Positions 26,241 through 37,000 of a DNA stretch of 64,000 bases are shown in pieces. Within the stretch, counting starts at the first letter, position 1, and each line of letters opens with the position of its first letter. This stretch comes from UBA6168 sp964573725 (lineage in GTDB: Bacteria > Bacteroidota > Bacteroidia > Chitinophagales > Saprospiraceae), in contig CAZNLJ010000022.1 in the NCBI GenBank assembly GCA_964573725.1, forward strand, positions 6,025-70,024, written 5' to 3'. A program made the translations under genes and the position numbers. A model generated the notes under the pieces. It saw nothing but the letters and a program-made list of their open reading frames with translations, made no database searches and was not told where the DNA came from.

Positions 26241-27167
26241 TTACCGCAGGATATCGGATTTCAGGTAGCGGATACTTTCGGACAAGCTGGCCAGCGGATC
26301 CGACGGCATATCGTGTTCGACAAATGGATAGACCAGGCCGGCCTTCCCGGCTTCCCGAAAGATCCGTTTGAAATCGATGCTGCCCTGTCCGACCGGCCGG
26401 AGCGTCAACAGGTCGGCGGCGATATCCTTGACATGCCACAGGGGAAACCTGCCGGGATGTTCCCGGAACAACGCCACCGGATCCACCCCCGCCTTGGTCA
26501 CCCAGGCCAGGTCGAGCTCCATTTTCAGGAGGTCCGCCGGAACCTGGGACAAGAACACCTCGTAGGGTGTGCGGTCGCCCACTGTCCGGAACTCCCAATC
26601 GTGGTTATGATATACCAGCTGCAAGCCCGACTTTCGGCAGATTTCCCCGGCCGTGGTCAGGATTTGGACGGCAGCGGCGACCTCCTCCGGCGTGTTGGCC
26701 GGAATATTGGCGCAAACCAGATACCGGACCCCCGCTTCGGCCAGGCTGTCGACGATCTCCTGGGCATCGTCCCGCAGGTTCTTCATCGCAGGTGGCCGGC
26801 GGGGCTGCCCGTTCTCATCGGTGGGGGTGTTGCGGCCCGGCCGCGGTCGGAAAGGAGCGCCCACCACATGATGGGCCCGCCAGGACAGGCCGATATCCTG
26901 CAGCATCGCTGCGAATTCCGGGGCGCTGCGGCCGTAATATCCGCCTTGCCGGCTGAAAGCCGATTCGATGTGCCGGTAACCCAGTTCCGCCACCTGGGCC
27001 AGGGTGCCACGGGTATCCTGATCGATGACGGACATGAGGGTAAACAGCTGGACGCCCGGCTCATAGTCCGCTTTCCGGCCCGACGACCCGCTCGCTCCGC
27101 CCCCGAAGGCGAGCCCCAGGGCGGCGCTGCCGGCTTGCCGGATGAATGTTCTCCTGTTTGATTGCAT
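26241..27167 (-). CDS. Tat-exported sugar-phosphate isomerase/epimerase (xylose isomerase-like TIM barrel)
   Basis: A 308-residue protein starting MQSNRRTFIRQAGSAALGLAF, a twin-arginine signal (SNRRTF), so it is probably exported folded. The body is an AP-endonuclease-2/xylose-isomerase-like TIM barrel: GVQLFTLMSVIDQD, YRHIESAF, VYHNHDWEF, MELDLAWVTKAG, PLWHVKDI and FVEHDMPSDP carry the Glu, His and Asp residues that bind the divalent metal in this superfamily. Many Bacteroidota members sit in sugar-scavenging loci. Substrate unknown. The start at 27167 is fixed by the Tat motif. Confidence 0.9.
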   Translation of the reverse strand: MQSNRRTFIRQAGSAALGLAFGGGASGSSGRKADYEPGVQLFTLMSVIDQDTRGTLAQVAELGYRHIESAFSRQGGYYGRSAPEFAAMLQDIGLSWRAHHVVGAPFRPRPGRNTPTDENGQPRRPPAMKNLRDDAQEIVDSLAEAGVRYLVCANIPANTPEEVAAAVQILTTAGEICRKSGLQLVYHNHDWEFRTVGDRTPYEVFLSQVPADLLKMELDLAWVTKAGVDPVALFREHPGRFPLWHVKDIAADLLTLRPVGQGSIDFKRIFREAGKAGLVYPFVEHDMPSDPLASLSESIRYLKSDILR

Positions 27168-27426
27168 GATATCTGGATTTGATGAAATGGAAGTGCGATT
27201 CGGCAAGCGGACCTTCGGCCGATGCGCCGACCGAGACCAGGCCGCCCGCAGCTATTGCGACATGGCGGCCTGACAACGGCGCCTTTCCCGTCCGCTATGG
27301 TGCCCCGAAAAATACGCCGGTCGCCCGGCAAACATAAGACCAATCGGCCGCATTACTCCGGACATCCTACCGCCGGAGCTGCCATGCGGCGCTTCCGACG
27401 GACAAACGGCCGGGCAGGCTACCCGA

Positions 27427-28404
27427 TCAGGAACGACCACCCCACCTGCGCGGTATCCGCAGGTGCTTGCGCTTATTTTCTATCCACCATTCGACGGCCT
27501 TGCGGTACTGCCCCGTCAGCCAGAGTTCCTCCACCGGCCAGAGATATCCCCGGCGGATGCCCCGACGGGCCAGGTACCTGTCCACCAAGCCTTTCGAATT
27601 CCAGGGGTGCGGGCAGCGGCACATGGACCTCACCAGGGCGGGATCGTGCATTCCGCCTTTCCCGAGAGCCTCGATATATTTCAGGTAAAGCGCATGGTGC
27701 GTGTTGGCGGCATTGGTGTAGAAATGCCAGACGACCGGCGCCCAGGCGACGGTGAGGTTTGCGAAAAGCTGTGCATTGTACGGGATGGGAAGTTCCTCGA
27801 AACACACCCCGCCGATTACTGACAGGGTATGGTTGAAGGCGGGTTGGTCCACGACCCGGTCGGTCACCGCCACAGACCGCTTCCAATGGTGGTGCCACTG
27901 GTCCCAGAAGCGATAGGCGGCCTCCGTATCATTGAGAAACAGGACCCCGGTATTGAAATATCCTTGCGGGGAAGTCTCCCAGTCCAATTGCCGCAGCATC
28001 AAGCGGTCCGTGGACCAGACCTGTTGTGTCGGGTCCGGGGTGGAATGGTTCACGGCGGCCGCCAGGTCTGCCTGCAGTCCGAAGAGCGGACGCAGGGAAC
28101 CACGGACCAGGACATCCCCGTCCAGGAAAACACATTTGCCGTCCACCAAGTGGCGGAGCCGGGTCTTCAGGTAACGGCTCCGTTTCCGGGCACCCCCTTC
28201 GACCCCTTCCACGACTTTCCATCCGTCCGGCGACGGCAGCAAGGACGGATGATTTTCCCGGAGCAACGCGTAGGATTGTGCATCGGTCACCACCCACACC
28301 GGCAATCCGGGATTGGAATACCGTACGGAGTGGATGGCCGTGGTAGTGGCGTGCACATACATCGGGTCTCCGTCCGTACATAAGATAAAAACCAGTTTCT
28401 CCAT
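27427..28404 (-). CDS. Glycosyltransferase, GT8-like (GT-A fold)
   Basis: A 325-residue GT-A-type glycosyltransferase. The N-terminus MEKLVFILCTDGDPMYVHATTTAI has the nucleotide-sugar fold, and CVFLDGDVLVRGSLRPLF carries a DxD-type metal-binding motif (DGD). The pattern of an early strand, DxD near residue 97, and GYFNTGVLFLND is like GT8 (glycogenin/LgtC type). Third gene of a minus-strand operon behind a sulfotransferase (57 nt gap). Acceptor and donor unknown. Confidence 0.82.
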   Translation of the reverse strand: MEKLVFILCTDGDPMYVHATTTAIHSVRYSNPGLPVWVVTDAQSYALLRENHPSLLPSPDGWKVVEGVEGGARKRSRYLKTRLRHLVDGKCVFLDGDVLVRGSLRPLFGLQADLAAAVNHSTPDPTQQVWSTDRLMLRQLDWETSPQGYFNTGVLFLNDTEAAYRFWDQWHHHWKRSVAVTDRVVDQPAFNHTLSVIGGVCFEELPIPYNAQLFANLTVAWAPVVWHFYTNAANTHHALYLKYIEALGKGGMHDPALVRSMCRCPHPWNSKGLVDRYLARRGIRRGYLWPVEELWLTGQYRKAVEWWIENKRKHLRIPRRWGGRS

Positions 28405-28461
28405 AACTTACAGCCATCTGCGGTCCATTCCGTCCTCGATGCCGGACGGGGCGGAGGGTCG

Positions 28462-29076
28462 TCAGCGGGAGCGGAATCCGGCCGGCCAACTCCATTTTCG
28501 GGCTGCGGGACGCCCCGAAAAGGAATAACCCAGCCGTTGGATATCCCGCCAATAGATCCGCTCGAATAGTTCCCTGGCTTCCCGTTGCCGGAAATAACCT
28601 TGATAATCGCCACGTGCCGAGGCATTGGCCACCGGGAGTCCGGTTTCCGGCATGCCGAGGCGGCGGCAGAGTTCCCGGAAGTCTTCCTGCAGGCGCTCGA
28701 ACCGGAGCTGGAAACCCGTGACGAAGCGGCCGTCGCGATCCAGCAAGGTATCGGTCTGGGGTCGGGTGAGGTGCCGGTAGTCATGTCCTTCCGCCGGAAG
28801 CTGCCGCAACACCTCCAACAGCGGCCTGTCCCGGGTGGCGGCAAGGTATTTCCATCCCGAGACGAAGCGGTCCCAGGGATTGCGCACCACCGCACACACC
28901 AGGTAATCCGGATACCGGGCCGCCACTTCCGACCAGGGCGGCTGTTCGGAAAGCACGCCGTCGTTGAAGCTGTGCCATTGCGCATCCGACAGGTCATAGC
29001 CGAAATGCCGGATGAGGGCGGTCCCCGCACACTTCCGTTGGTGAATAAAGATACATTTATAGGTATGGCAGATCAT
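28462..29076 (-). CDS. Sulfotransferase-family protein
   Basis: A 204-residue PAPS-dependent sulfotransferase-like protein. The 5'-phosphosulfate-binding loop is near the N-terminus (CIFIHQRKCAGTAL, compare the HIPKTAGTS-type loop), and the 3'-phosphate-binding segment is VRNPWDRFVSGW. The short length is normal for bacterial carbohydrate sulfotransferases. The start ATG overlaps the stop of the preceding GT2 gene by 4 nt (ATGA), implying translational coupling. With GT2 and GT8-like neighbours, it likely sulfates a surface glycan; this is an inference from context. Confidence 0.85.
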   Translation of the reverse strand: MICHTYKCIFIHQRKCAGTALIRHFGYDLSDAQWHSFNDGVLSEQPPWSEVAARYPDYLVCAVVRNPWDRFVSGWKYLAATRDRPLLEVLRQLPAEGHDYRHLTRPQTDTLLDRDGRFVTGFQLRFERLQEDFRELCRRLGMPETGLPVANASARGDYQGYFRQREARELFERIYWRDIQRLGYSFSGRPAARKWSWPAGFRSR

Positions 29077-30086
29077 CCTGTCCGTTTGTGCGTCCCTGAA
29101 ACCGAGTGGTAGCGGCCGCCGACCGTTTCCCGGAGCCAGGGTATTACCAGGTGGCGTCCCGCCAGGGCGACCGCTACGGGAGACAACCGGAAGCAGCCCC
29201 AAAGCAAGCGCAGGCCGGTCCCGGTGAACAGCGAACGGATCGCCGCCGCCGGTGTACGCGCCACGTTCGACCATTTCCGGAAGAGGTCCTCCAGGGGTTG
29301 TGACCAGACGGCGGCCGCCCGGCAGCCGGGAACCGATTGTTTGGCCCAGGCCATCACCGCCATTTGTTCCCGTATCCGTTCCAGTCCGGCATGGGCATGC
29401 GTTCGCAGCGTATGGGCAGCACCGTGGCGGCGGAAATGGTTCAAGGGTTCCCGCAGGTAGACCACATCTCCGGTCATCAGCAGGAAAATCCAGAATGCCC
29501 GGTCCCCGGCATACCGGAGGCGGAAGGCGGGGCCTGACACCGGTCCTGCAGGCTTTCGAAAGACGATGCCGCTGGCGTTGAGCAAATGGTTTTTCCCCAG
29601 CATATACCGTTTCAGGAACACCAAGCCGTGTTCGCGGTATACAGGTTCGGGACCATCGATGGCCGCCAGCCAATCGCCGGTCGTCCCCTCGCTTGCCCCT
29701 TCCCCGTCCACCCAATGCGCATAGGTGGAAACGAGGGCGGTTCCCGGGTGGCTTTGCCATGCCCGGACACATTTCTCCAGGAATGTATCCGCGGCCCAGT
29801 CGTCGCTTTCGGCAATCCAGACCAGTTCGCCGCGCGCCAGCGCAAGCCCCGTCCGCCATTGCAGGAAGGGGCTTCCGGAATTTTCCCGGTTCCGCATGCA
29901 ACGGCTCACCCGGGGATGGTCCGCATACCGGGCCAGGATATCCCAGCTGCCGTCGGTGCTGGCGTCGTCCAGCAATATCACTTCGTAATGACCGTAGGAC
30001 TGCCGGAAAATCGAGTCCAACCGACGCTCCAGGAAACGGGCGTGTTGGTAATTCGGTACAATGACGCTCACCAAGGGGTCCTGCAT
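29073..30086 (-). CDS. Glycosyltransferase family 2
   Basis: A 337-residue GT2 enzyme. The N-terminus MQDPLVSVIVPNYQHARFLE begins the GT-A fold, VILLDDASTDGSWD is the nucleotide-binding loop, and WIAESDDWAA holds the DxD motif. A mostly helical C-terminal region of about 120 residues ends with a basic tail. The ATG at 30086 is supported because the promoter boxes at 30342-30372 lie inside the longer frame that runs to 30404. First gene of the GT2-sulfotransferase-GT8 operon. Confidence 0.9.
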   Translation of the reverse strand: MQDPLVSVIVPNYQHARFLERRLDSIFRQSYGHYEVILLDDASTDGSWDILARYADHPRVSRCMRNRENSGSPFLQWRTGLALARGELVWIAESDDWAADTFLEKCVRAWQSHPGTALVSTYAHWVDGEGASEGTTGDWLAAIDGPEPVYREHGLVFLKRYMLGKNHLLNASGIVFRKPAGPVSGPAFRLRYAGDRAFWIFLLMTGDVVYLREPLNHFRRHGAAHTLRTHAHAGLERIREQMAVMAWAKQSVPGCRAAAVWSQPLEDLFRKWSNVARTPAAAIRSLFTGTGLRLLWGCFRLSPVAVALAGRHLVIPWLRETVGGRYHSVSGTHKRTG

Positions 30087-30341
30087 ACTGGCCTCTTTAT
30101 CCGGAAAACTTCCCTCCGATCCGTCGGTTTTTACGTCGGATGGCCCCGCCGGGGCCGGCTTCGAGCCGGTGCTCCGAGCATGGTCGCCCTGATTCCGAAG
30201 AAAAGTCGGGTTGTATATACGCTTAGCGCAGCCTTTGTTTCGATTTGATCGGGATGGGAGACGGGGGCGGGTGACAATCGACGGATAAATACCTTCCCCG
30301 AAGGGGGTCGGGTATCCGTTTGATATCCTGAAATAACCCGG

Positions 30342-30372
30342 CAAAAATAGGTACAAAATCCAGTCCAGGCAA
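30342..30372 (-). promoter_or_regulatory. Promoter of the glycosyltransferase-sulfotransferase operon
   Basis: On the minus strand, TTG (30372-30370) and TATTTTTG (30349-30342) are 20 nt apart, an exact Bacteroidota promoter. Transcription would leave a leader of roughly 250 nt before the GT2 ATG at 30086, unusually long for this window. Confidence 0.65.
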
Positions 30373-30490
30373 ATCATAACAAGAATGCCGCCGGAAAAGG
30401 CCATTTACAGGACCGCCTTCCCGGAAGGCTGCATCAGGCCGGAATAGCTGCCGCCTCCTCCTTTTCGGAAGCGGCGGTCGGTACCGCTGC

Positions 30491-33400
30491 TCAGCGCGCA
30501 TCCAGCAGTTTCCGGACGGCCGCCTCCAGCTGTTGGTCACGACCGGCCGCCACTTCGCCCGGCTCGTTGGCGACGCGGAGGTCCGGTTCCAATTGCTGGT
30601 TCTCCAGGAATTGGCCGTCATTCCCCACCATGCCGACCTGCGGGATCCCGAAGACCATCCCGTTCTGGAGCGTTTCCCACCAGACGGCCGTTCCCGTTCC
30701 GGGGACCGGCATGCCGACCAACGCACCGATGCCGAGCGCCTTGTAGGTGTAGGGGAACATATGGGCATCGGAGTAGTTGCTTTCGCCCATCACGACAATG
30801 CTCGGCTTGTGCCATTTGAATTGCGGTTCCCGCCCGAGGTCTTGTCCGCGGGGCCGGAAGCTCATGTACGGCTTGCCATCGAGGAAAGTGGCGAGGTCGT
30901 CGTGCAACCAACCGCCGCCGTTGAACCGCGTATCCACCACCAAGCCTTCCTTGCCGGCATTCCTGCCGAGTGCCTCCTCGTACACCGTGCGGTAGCTCCC
31001 GTCGTTCATGGAGCGAACATGGACATATCCGATACGACCACCGCTGAGGCTGTCGACCAATTGGCGGCACCTTTCCACCCACCGGCGGTACAGCAGTTCC
31101 GCTTCCGCGCCAAGGCCGATGGGCTTGACCACCTCCTCCCAACGTTCGCCCCGGACAGGGTCGAAGGCGGACAGCAGCACCCGGCCGCCTTCCTTCCGGT
31201 TCAGCAAGGCGTAGAGGTTGGTCTCCGCCGTAACGGACACCCCGTCGACCCGTTCGATGACCGTTCCCGGCCGGATGCGCGTATCGGCATTGTCCAAGGG
31301 ACCTTTCCGGATCACTTCCGCGACCCGAAGACCGGTACCCGCGAAGGCCTGGTCGAAAAACAAGCCGAGTGAAGCGGTCTTGTCCGGAAGCTCGACGGAC
31401 GGCCGGTACCGGGCGCCGGTGTGGGAAGCGTTCAGCTCGCCCAACATTTCGCTGAGCATTTCCGCGAAATCGTAATCGTTGTCAATATGGGGCAGGAACC
31501 GGGCGTATTCCTGTTTGTAAAAATCCCAATCGACCGCGTGCAGGTCTTCCCGGTAAAATTTCTTGACCACCTGGCGCCAGACATGTTCAAAGAGATAGGA
31601 CCGTTCCTCGGCCGGCCGCAAGGTCATCTCCCCCTTGACCGACACCGCCTCCTGCTTGCCGTCCTCGACCTTGACCTTGGTAATCCGGCCATCGACGAGC
31701 AGGAACAGTGCTTTTCCGTCCTTGTCCATTTCCAAGCCGCCCACGCTGCCGGCGCCCAACTTGGCCAGGACCTTGGTCTCGCGGGTACGCAAGGTGGTTT
31801 GCCAGAGGTCGTACCCTTTTTCAAAGCGGGCCAGGTAGAACAGCTTCTCCCCGTCTTTCGACAGGACGGCATCCGCCAGCCTGGAGGAGTGGATGGTCAG
31901 GCGGGCCTTGCGGTCCTCCAGGCCCTCCCAGTCGATCCGAAGGGGGGAAGGATCCTTTTCGTCCTTTTCGTCCTTTTCCGTTCCCTCGTCTTTACCATCG
32001 GCTTCCGCTTTCTTGTCCCCCTCCTTGTCCAGGTCGAATTCCTCCTGGCTCAACCGGAACCGGTCGTAGGCATCCTGGGTGAAGAACAAGGCATAGACAT
32101 CCCCTTCCCCACCCCAGCTGGCATCGTTCTTCATCCCGTCCCGGTCGCTGGTCCAGGTCATGACCGTGCCGTCCGCGGACCAGTGCGGGCGGCTGTTGCC
32201 ATAACCGCTCCGGGTTAGGTTGGTGACCGCTCCGCCGCCGGCGGCCGGGACCAATCCGGCCTGGGTGATCCATTGCGCCGGCTGCAGGAATTCCACCAGG
32301 AACCACTTTCCGTCCGGCGACCACGCATAATGCTGGTCGCCGTCCTGGTAGCTGTAATTGCGGTCGCCCGGCAGGATGGTGCGTACATCGCCCGTCGCCA
32401 GGTCCGCCACCCGGAGGGTGGTCCGTTCCTCGAGAAAGGCGACGGATTTCCCATCGGGCGCGTAAGCGGGCTGAAATTCCTCCGCCGGCGTGGCGACGAG
32501 CGCCTTTTCCTCGAGGGCGGTGGATTGGAAGAAATACTTTTCCTCGGGCCGGACCAGGGAGCTTTGGTAAATGTTCCAGCTTCCGTTCCGTTCGCCGGCA
32601 TAGACCAGGGAGCGCCCGTCCGGATGGAAACGGACGGAGCGTTCCTGTTCCGGTGTGGCGGTGATACGGCGGGTCGTACCTTCCTTGACGGAGGCGACGA
32701 ATAGCTCGCCGCGGAAGACGTATGCGATTTCCTTGCCGTTCGGCGACAAGGTCATTTCGGTGATATCCTTGTCGGCACGAAGGGTCCGGACCGCGTTGGC
32801 GGCGGCATCGGTACCGACCTGTACCGCCAGTTTCCGGGGTGTTTCCCCTTCCCGGAAGGTGTGGAGGTCGCCGTTGTAGCTGAAACAAAGCATTCCGTCC
32901 CGGCTGCAGGTCAGGTATCGCACCGGATGGCGGTCGAGGAAGGTCAGCTGCACCGGATTCCGGCCGTCCGTATCCATTTTCCAGACATTGTAAGTCCCGC
33001 TCCTTTCGCTCAGGAAATAGACATGGCGCCCGTCCGGTGCCGGTACGGGGTTGCGGTCTTCCCCTTCGAAGGTGGTGAGGCGGTGATGCGAGCGGTCGGA
33101 CCGGTCGAACCGCCAGATATCCCGGGTGACGCTCGATCGGTGATGTTTGCGGAAGTTGTCCTCATAGCCTTTTCGGTCGTGGTAGAACAAGGACTCGCCA
33201 GCCGTCCCGAAGCGTGCATCCAGGGCCGGAATGGTCAGCACTTGCCGCGGCATGCCGCCGAGGAGGGACACCTCGTACAGTTCGGTCAGCACCCCGGAAG
33301 GGAATTGCTGGTTGGTGGCGGCATCCAGGCGGTTGGAAGCGAAGGTGACCGCTCCGTCGTCCGGGGTGAAATCCGTGGGAATATCGGAAGCGGAATGGAA

Positions 33401-33736
33401 CGTGAGCCGTTCGGCGGTACCGCCGGCCGCGGGCATCATGAAGACGTCGAAATTGCCGTAGCGGTCGCTGGCGAAAGCGACCTTCCCGCCGTCGTGCGAC
33501 CAGACGGGATAACAATCCTGCCCGGTATGGACCGTCATCGGGACGGCCGCCCCGCCGCCGGCAGCGACCTTGTACAGGTCGCCGCGGTAACTGAATACGA
33601 TGGTGGTGCCGTCCGGCGAAATCGCCGGATACCGGAGCCACGTGGCTTCCTCCTGGGCTCGCAGGGCGAAGGGCAGCAGGAAAAGCAGGCAGGAAAGTCG
33701 GGACAGGGGGCGCCCCAAAAAAATGACGGATTGCAT
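30491..33736 (-). CDS. Tricorn-protease-like S41 peptidase with N-terminal propeller and PDZ domain
   Basis: A 1081-residue exported protein (MQSVIFLGRPLSRLSCLLFLLPFALRAQ read in parts is a signal peptide). Residues about 30-640 form WD40/PD40-type propeller repeats (ISPDGTTIVFSYRGDLYKV, YSPDG/WSPDG variants). A highly charged Lys/Asp/Glu stretch follows at about 635-660. The C-terminal part is the tricorn core: NASHTG supplies the Ser-His pair, a PDZ domain lies at about 790-870, SNYSDAHMFPY carries the nucleophile Ser, and ENQQLEPDLRV the Glu. Tricorn homologues cut peptides. It is probably periplasmic. The start at 33736 is chosen because longer frames have no leader. It is divergent from the T9SS cargo cluster. 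Confidence 0.88.
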   Translation of the reverse strand: MQSVIFLGRPLSRLSCLLFLLPFALRAQEEATWLRYPAISPDGTTIVFSYRGDLYKVAAGGGAAVPMTVHTGQDCYPVWSHDGGKVAFASDRYGNFDVFMMPAAGGTAERLTFHSASDIPTDFTPDDGAVTFASNRLDAATNQQFPSGVLTELYEVSLLGGMPRQVLTIPALDARFGTAGESLFYHDRKGYEDNFRKHHRSSVTRDIWRFDRSDRSHHRLTTFEGEDRNPVPAPDGRHVYFLSERSGTYNVWKMDTDGRNPVQLTFLDRHPVRYLTCSRDGMLCFSYNGDLHTFREGETPRKLAVQVGTDAAANAVRTLRADKDITEMTLSPNGKEIAYVFRGELFVASVKEGTTRRITATPEQERSVRFHPDGRSLVYAGERNGSWNIYQSSLVRPEEKYFFQSTALEEKALVATPAEEFQPAYAPDGKSVAFLEERTTLRVADLATGDVRTILPGDRNYSYQDGDQHYAWSPDGKWFLVEFLQPAQWITQAGLVPAAGGGAVTNLTRSGYGNSRPHWSADGTVMTWTSDRDGMKNDASWGGEGDVYALFFTQDAYDRFRLSQEEFDLDKEGDKKAEADGKDEGTEKDEKDEKDPSPLRIDWEGLEDRKARLTIHSSRLADAVLSKDGEKLFYLARFEKGYDLWQTTLRTRETKVLAKLGAGSVGGLEMDKDGKALFLLVDGRITKVKVEDGKQEAVSVKGEMTLRPAEERSYLFEHVWRQVVKKFYREDLHAVDWDFYKQEYARFLPHIDNDYDFAEMLSEMLGELNASHTGARYRPSVELPDKTASLGLFFDQAFAGTGLRVAEVIRKGPLDNADTRIRPGTVIERVDGVSVTAETNLYALLNRKEGGRVLLSAFDPVRGERWEEVVKPIGLGAEAELLYRRWVERCRQLVDSLSGGRIGYVHVRSMNDGSYRTVYEEALGRNAGKEGLVVDTRFNGGGWLHDDLATFLDGKPYMSFRPRGQDLGREPQFKWHKPSIVVMGESNYSDAHMFPYTYKALGIGALVGMPVPGTGTAVWWETLQNGMVFGIPQVGMVGNDGQFLENQQLEPDLRVANEPGEVAAGRDQQLEAAVRKLLDAR

Positions 33737-33951
33737 GGTCGCAGTGTTTAGTGGCGGAGGGTCATGGGGACGAAGGTACGGAAAGAGTTGCGAAACGGGG
33801 TGGTTCCGCAAGCCCCGTTTCGACGGAAGGGGGGGAATTTCCGACTCCCCGGGCCGGGCCGCCCGGACAACGGCAGGTAGGCGGGTACCCGGGCGAGCCG
33901 CCGCCCGCCGGCCGAGCCTGCGCAAAACTTCCTTTTTTTTTAACAAAACCC

Positions 33952-33959
33952 TACCTTTG
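33952..33959 (+). promoter_or_regulatory. -7 promoter box for the T9SS cargo operon
   Basis: TACCTTTG, an exact TAnnTTTG match. It makes a start at 33969 almost leaderless and favours the ATG at 34026, about 60 nt downstream of the transcription start. Confidence 0.6.
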
Positions 33960-34025
33960 GAGAATTCAATGTCAAAAACCGGCCCGGCTCCCCCCGGTGC
34001 CGACGGAAATACCAACAGCCAAATC

Positions 34026-37000
34026 ATGGATCGGAGCAGGCGGATAGGGCTGGTGTGCCTGGTGTTGACAGGCCATCTTGCCCTGGCACAGAACTACAAC
34101 CCCACGGTCGCCGTTTGCAACGGCCAGCAGGCGGTCTGTGCCACCGGGCCGTCGGCAGGGCTCTGCGCCTCCATCGTCGTCAATCCCGATTACCAGCACC
34201 TGGGCATCATCTCCCATTTCGAGCTGAGCTGGGGCGACGCCTCCCCGGCGACGGTCGTTCCCTTCTCCATGAATCCGCCGGTACAGACCCACACCTTCGA
34301 CCTCAGCGGCTTTTATCTATCCTGTCAATACCAACAGCAGTATTTCATCCTGTTGAAGACCTTCCATACGGATCCCGCCGTGGAACCGACCAACAGCGCT
34401 TTCCTGTTCACCGTCCGGAACCCGCCGGGCGGATCCTTCGTGGCAACGCCGCAGGTGCCGTGCACCGGCGACGCGATACAGTTCTTCGGTTCCGCCGCGG
34501 CCGGTCAGCCCGGCAGCTACCCCAACTGCCCGGCCGCGGGCAACCTGTTTTCCCATTGGGACCTGGGCGACGGCACCTATTCCTCCGCCGACACCTTGAC
34601 CCACACCTATGCGTCTCCCGGCACCTATCCGGTGACCTACTGTACCGGCAATGTCTGCGACACGGTATGTACCAGCCAAACGGTGTGGGTCCTGGACGCC
34701 GCCCATGCGGACCTGACGGTCGTGGCCGGGGCGACACCGGTCGCCGACAGCCTCGTTTTCCGGTCCTGCCTGTACGATACCCTGGTGGCGGTGCAACTGG
34801 ATGCCGGCCCGCATCATCCGGACGCTACCTACACCTGGTCCGTCTCCGACACCTCCGGATGGAGCTGGGCGGGCCCATCCCAGGAGCCCGACACCGCCCA
34901 GGTCAGCCTCCTCCTCGAGGCGCCCGGCATTTACCTCGTCAAGGTCCGGGTGGACAATCCCTGCCAGCGTCCCGACAGTGCCTTCGTCATCCTGCAGGTC
35001 GTCGAAGAACCGGATATCCACTTCGCCGCCACCCCGGACACCTGCCAGGCACTCCTTTACACGCCGGTCCCGGTGGTCGACTCCACCGAATACACGGTCA
35101 ACGGGCTGCCGGTCGCGGCATTTCCCGTCTATCTGCCCCTTTCGTCCCAGCCTTATGTGGTGACCGCCCAGCTCGACCACTTCTGCGGGGAATACGAGGC
35201 GGCCGACACCTTCTTCCTGAAGCCCATCTTCGACGTTTTCATCGACGCACCCGCGGCGGACACCGTGCGATGCGTCGGTACGGACACCCTGGTCCTGTCG
35301 GCCACCGCCGGCAGCACCTGGCTGGGGGGAGCGCCCCATCTGTTCCAGGACTCCGTCTCGGCCGGATTCCTGCCGACCGTCCCCGGCACCTTTTCCCTGG
35401 TCGCGGAGCTGGTCGTGGGAGCCTGCCGCAATGCCGACACGGTCGTCGTCACCGTGGAGGAACCCTACCTGTTGTCGCTCGACACCCCGGCCCTCGGCTG
35501 CGGGGCCTTATCCTTCACGCCCCAGCCCTACGACCCGCAGGTCACCTACTGGATCGACCAGGTGGCGGCCGACTCCTTTCCCATCCTCCTCCCGGCCTCC
35601 GACAGCGCCTATGTCCTTGCCGCCAGCTTCGGCAACAGCTGCGGCGCTTGGGAGGTCTCGGCACCGGCCCACGTCCTCCTTCCCGAGGAAGTGTCCATCA
35701 CCGCCCCGGAAGGCACGGTCTTCTGCCAGGGGGCGCCGCCGGTGCCCCTCCATGCATCCCATTCCCTCGGCAGCTGGACCGGCCCCCACCTGACCGCGGA
35801 GGGGGCGGATGCCTGGTTCGATCCGGTATCCGCAGGCGGTTTCGAAATCGTCTTCACCCGCGGCACGGACACCTGCCTCCGGGCGGACACCCTCCAGCTA
35901 TGGGTCGTCCCCCCGGATTCGGTCGATGCAGGTGCGGACCGACTTGTCTGCCAAACCGCCGGGGCGCTCCACCTGTCCGGCGGTTTTCCTGCCGGCGGCA
36001 CCTTCGTCGGGACCGCCGTCCAGAACGATACCGTAACGCTGCCGGAACTGGAGCCGGATTCCGCTTACGCTTTCGTATACACCCTGCCGGCCTTTCCGAC
36101 AGGGTGCAATGCCGACTCCTTCACCCTCACCGTCGCCTTGCCCCCGGATGCGACTTTTGAGTCGGACCGGGACACCGCCTGCCAGGCCGATACCGTCCGG
36201 CTGTTTCCGGCCGCGGCCGGAGCGGTGGAATTCCTGGTGGACTGGGGTGATGGCAACACCATGGACAGCCTCCTCTTCCATACCTATGCCCAACCCGGCA
36301 CCTATCCGGTCATCCTGACCGTCCGCACCTTCCACCCGACGGACGGAAGCCTCTTGTGTGTGGTCGAGGACAGTACGGAGGTGTTCATTCCGACCCCCTT
36401 GCTACCGGGCCAGGTGGCATTCGACCTCGACCCGTCGGACGGATGTGCGCCCTTGTCCGTATCAATGACCAACCTGAGCCAACCGGAGCATGACCATTAC
36501 CGTTGGGATTTCGGCAACGGCCAGGTCCACGAAGGCTATGACCCGCCTTCCCAATGGTACCCCGGAACACCTGCCACCGACACCACCTACACGATCCGCC
36601 TGTATGTGCCGAACGGATGCGGACAGGCAGAGACCATCCGGACGGTCGGCGTACTACCCCCGCCCACGGCCGGTATCGGCCTCACCGATGCCACACCCTG
36701 CTCCGGAACCCCGGTCGAGGTGAGCATCCTCTCCATCGGCTCCCCGGCGGCGAATACCTTTTTCACCAGCAACGGGTGGGTGACACCGGGAAATCCATCC
36801 GTACCTGCCTCCTTTGTCTTCGAGACGGGAACCCTGGCCGACACCGTCTCCATCTGGCTCGTTTCCACCAACGACTGCGGAACGGACACCGCCCTTGCCA
36901 CCGTGTACGTGCAACCTTCCGACGTGACGGCCCAGATCGGGCTGCCGGCCGGTCAGCCACCCTGTACCCGGACCGTTTTTACCCTCACCAACCAATCCAC

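Noticed and set aside
34055..36160. 701-codon alternative frame inside the first giant cargo gene
   Set aside because: Composition (Arg, Gly, Pro, His rich, no domains) is that of an out-of-frame shadow of the PKD protein.
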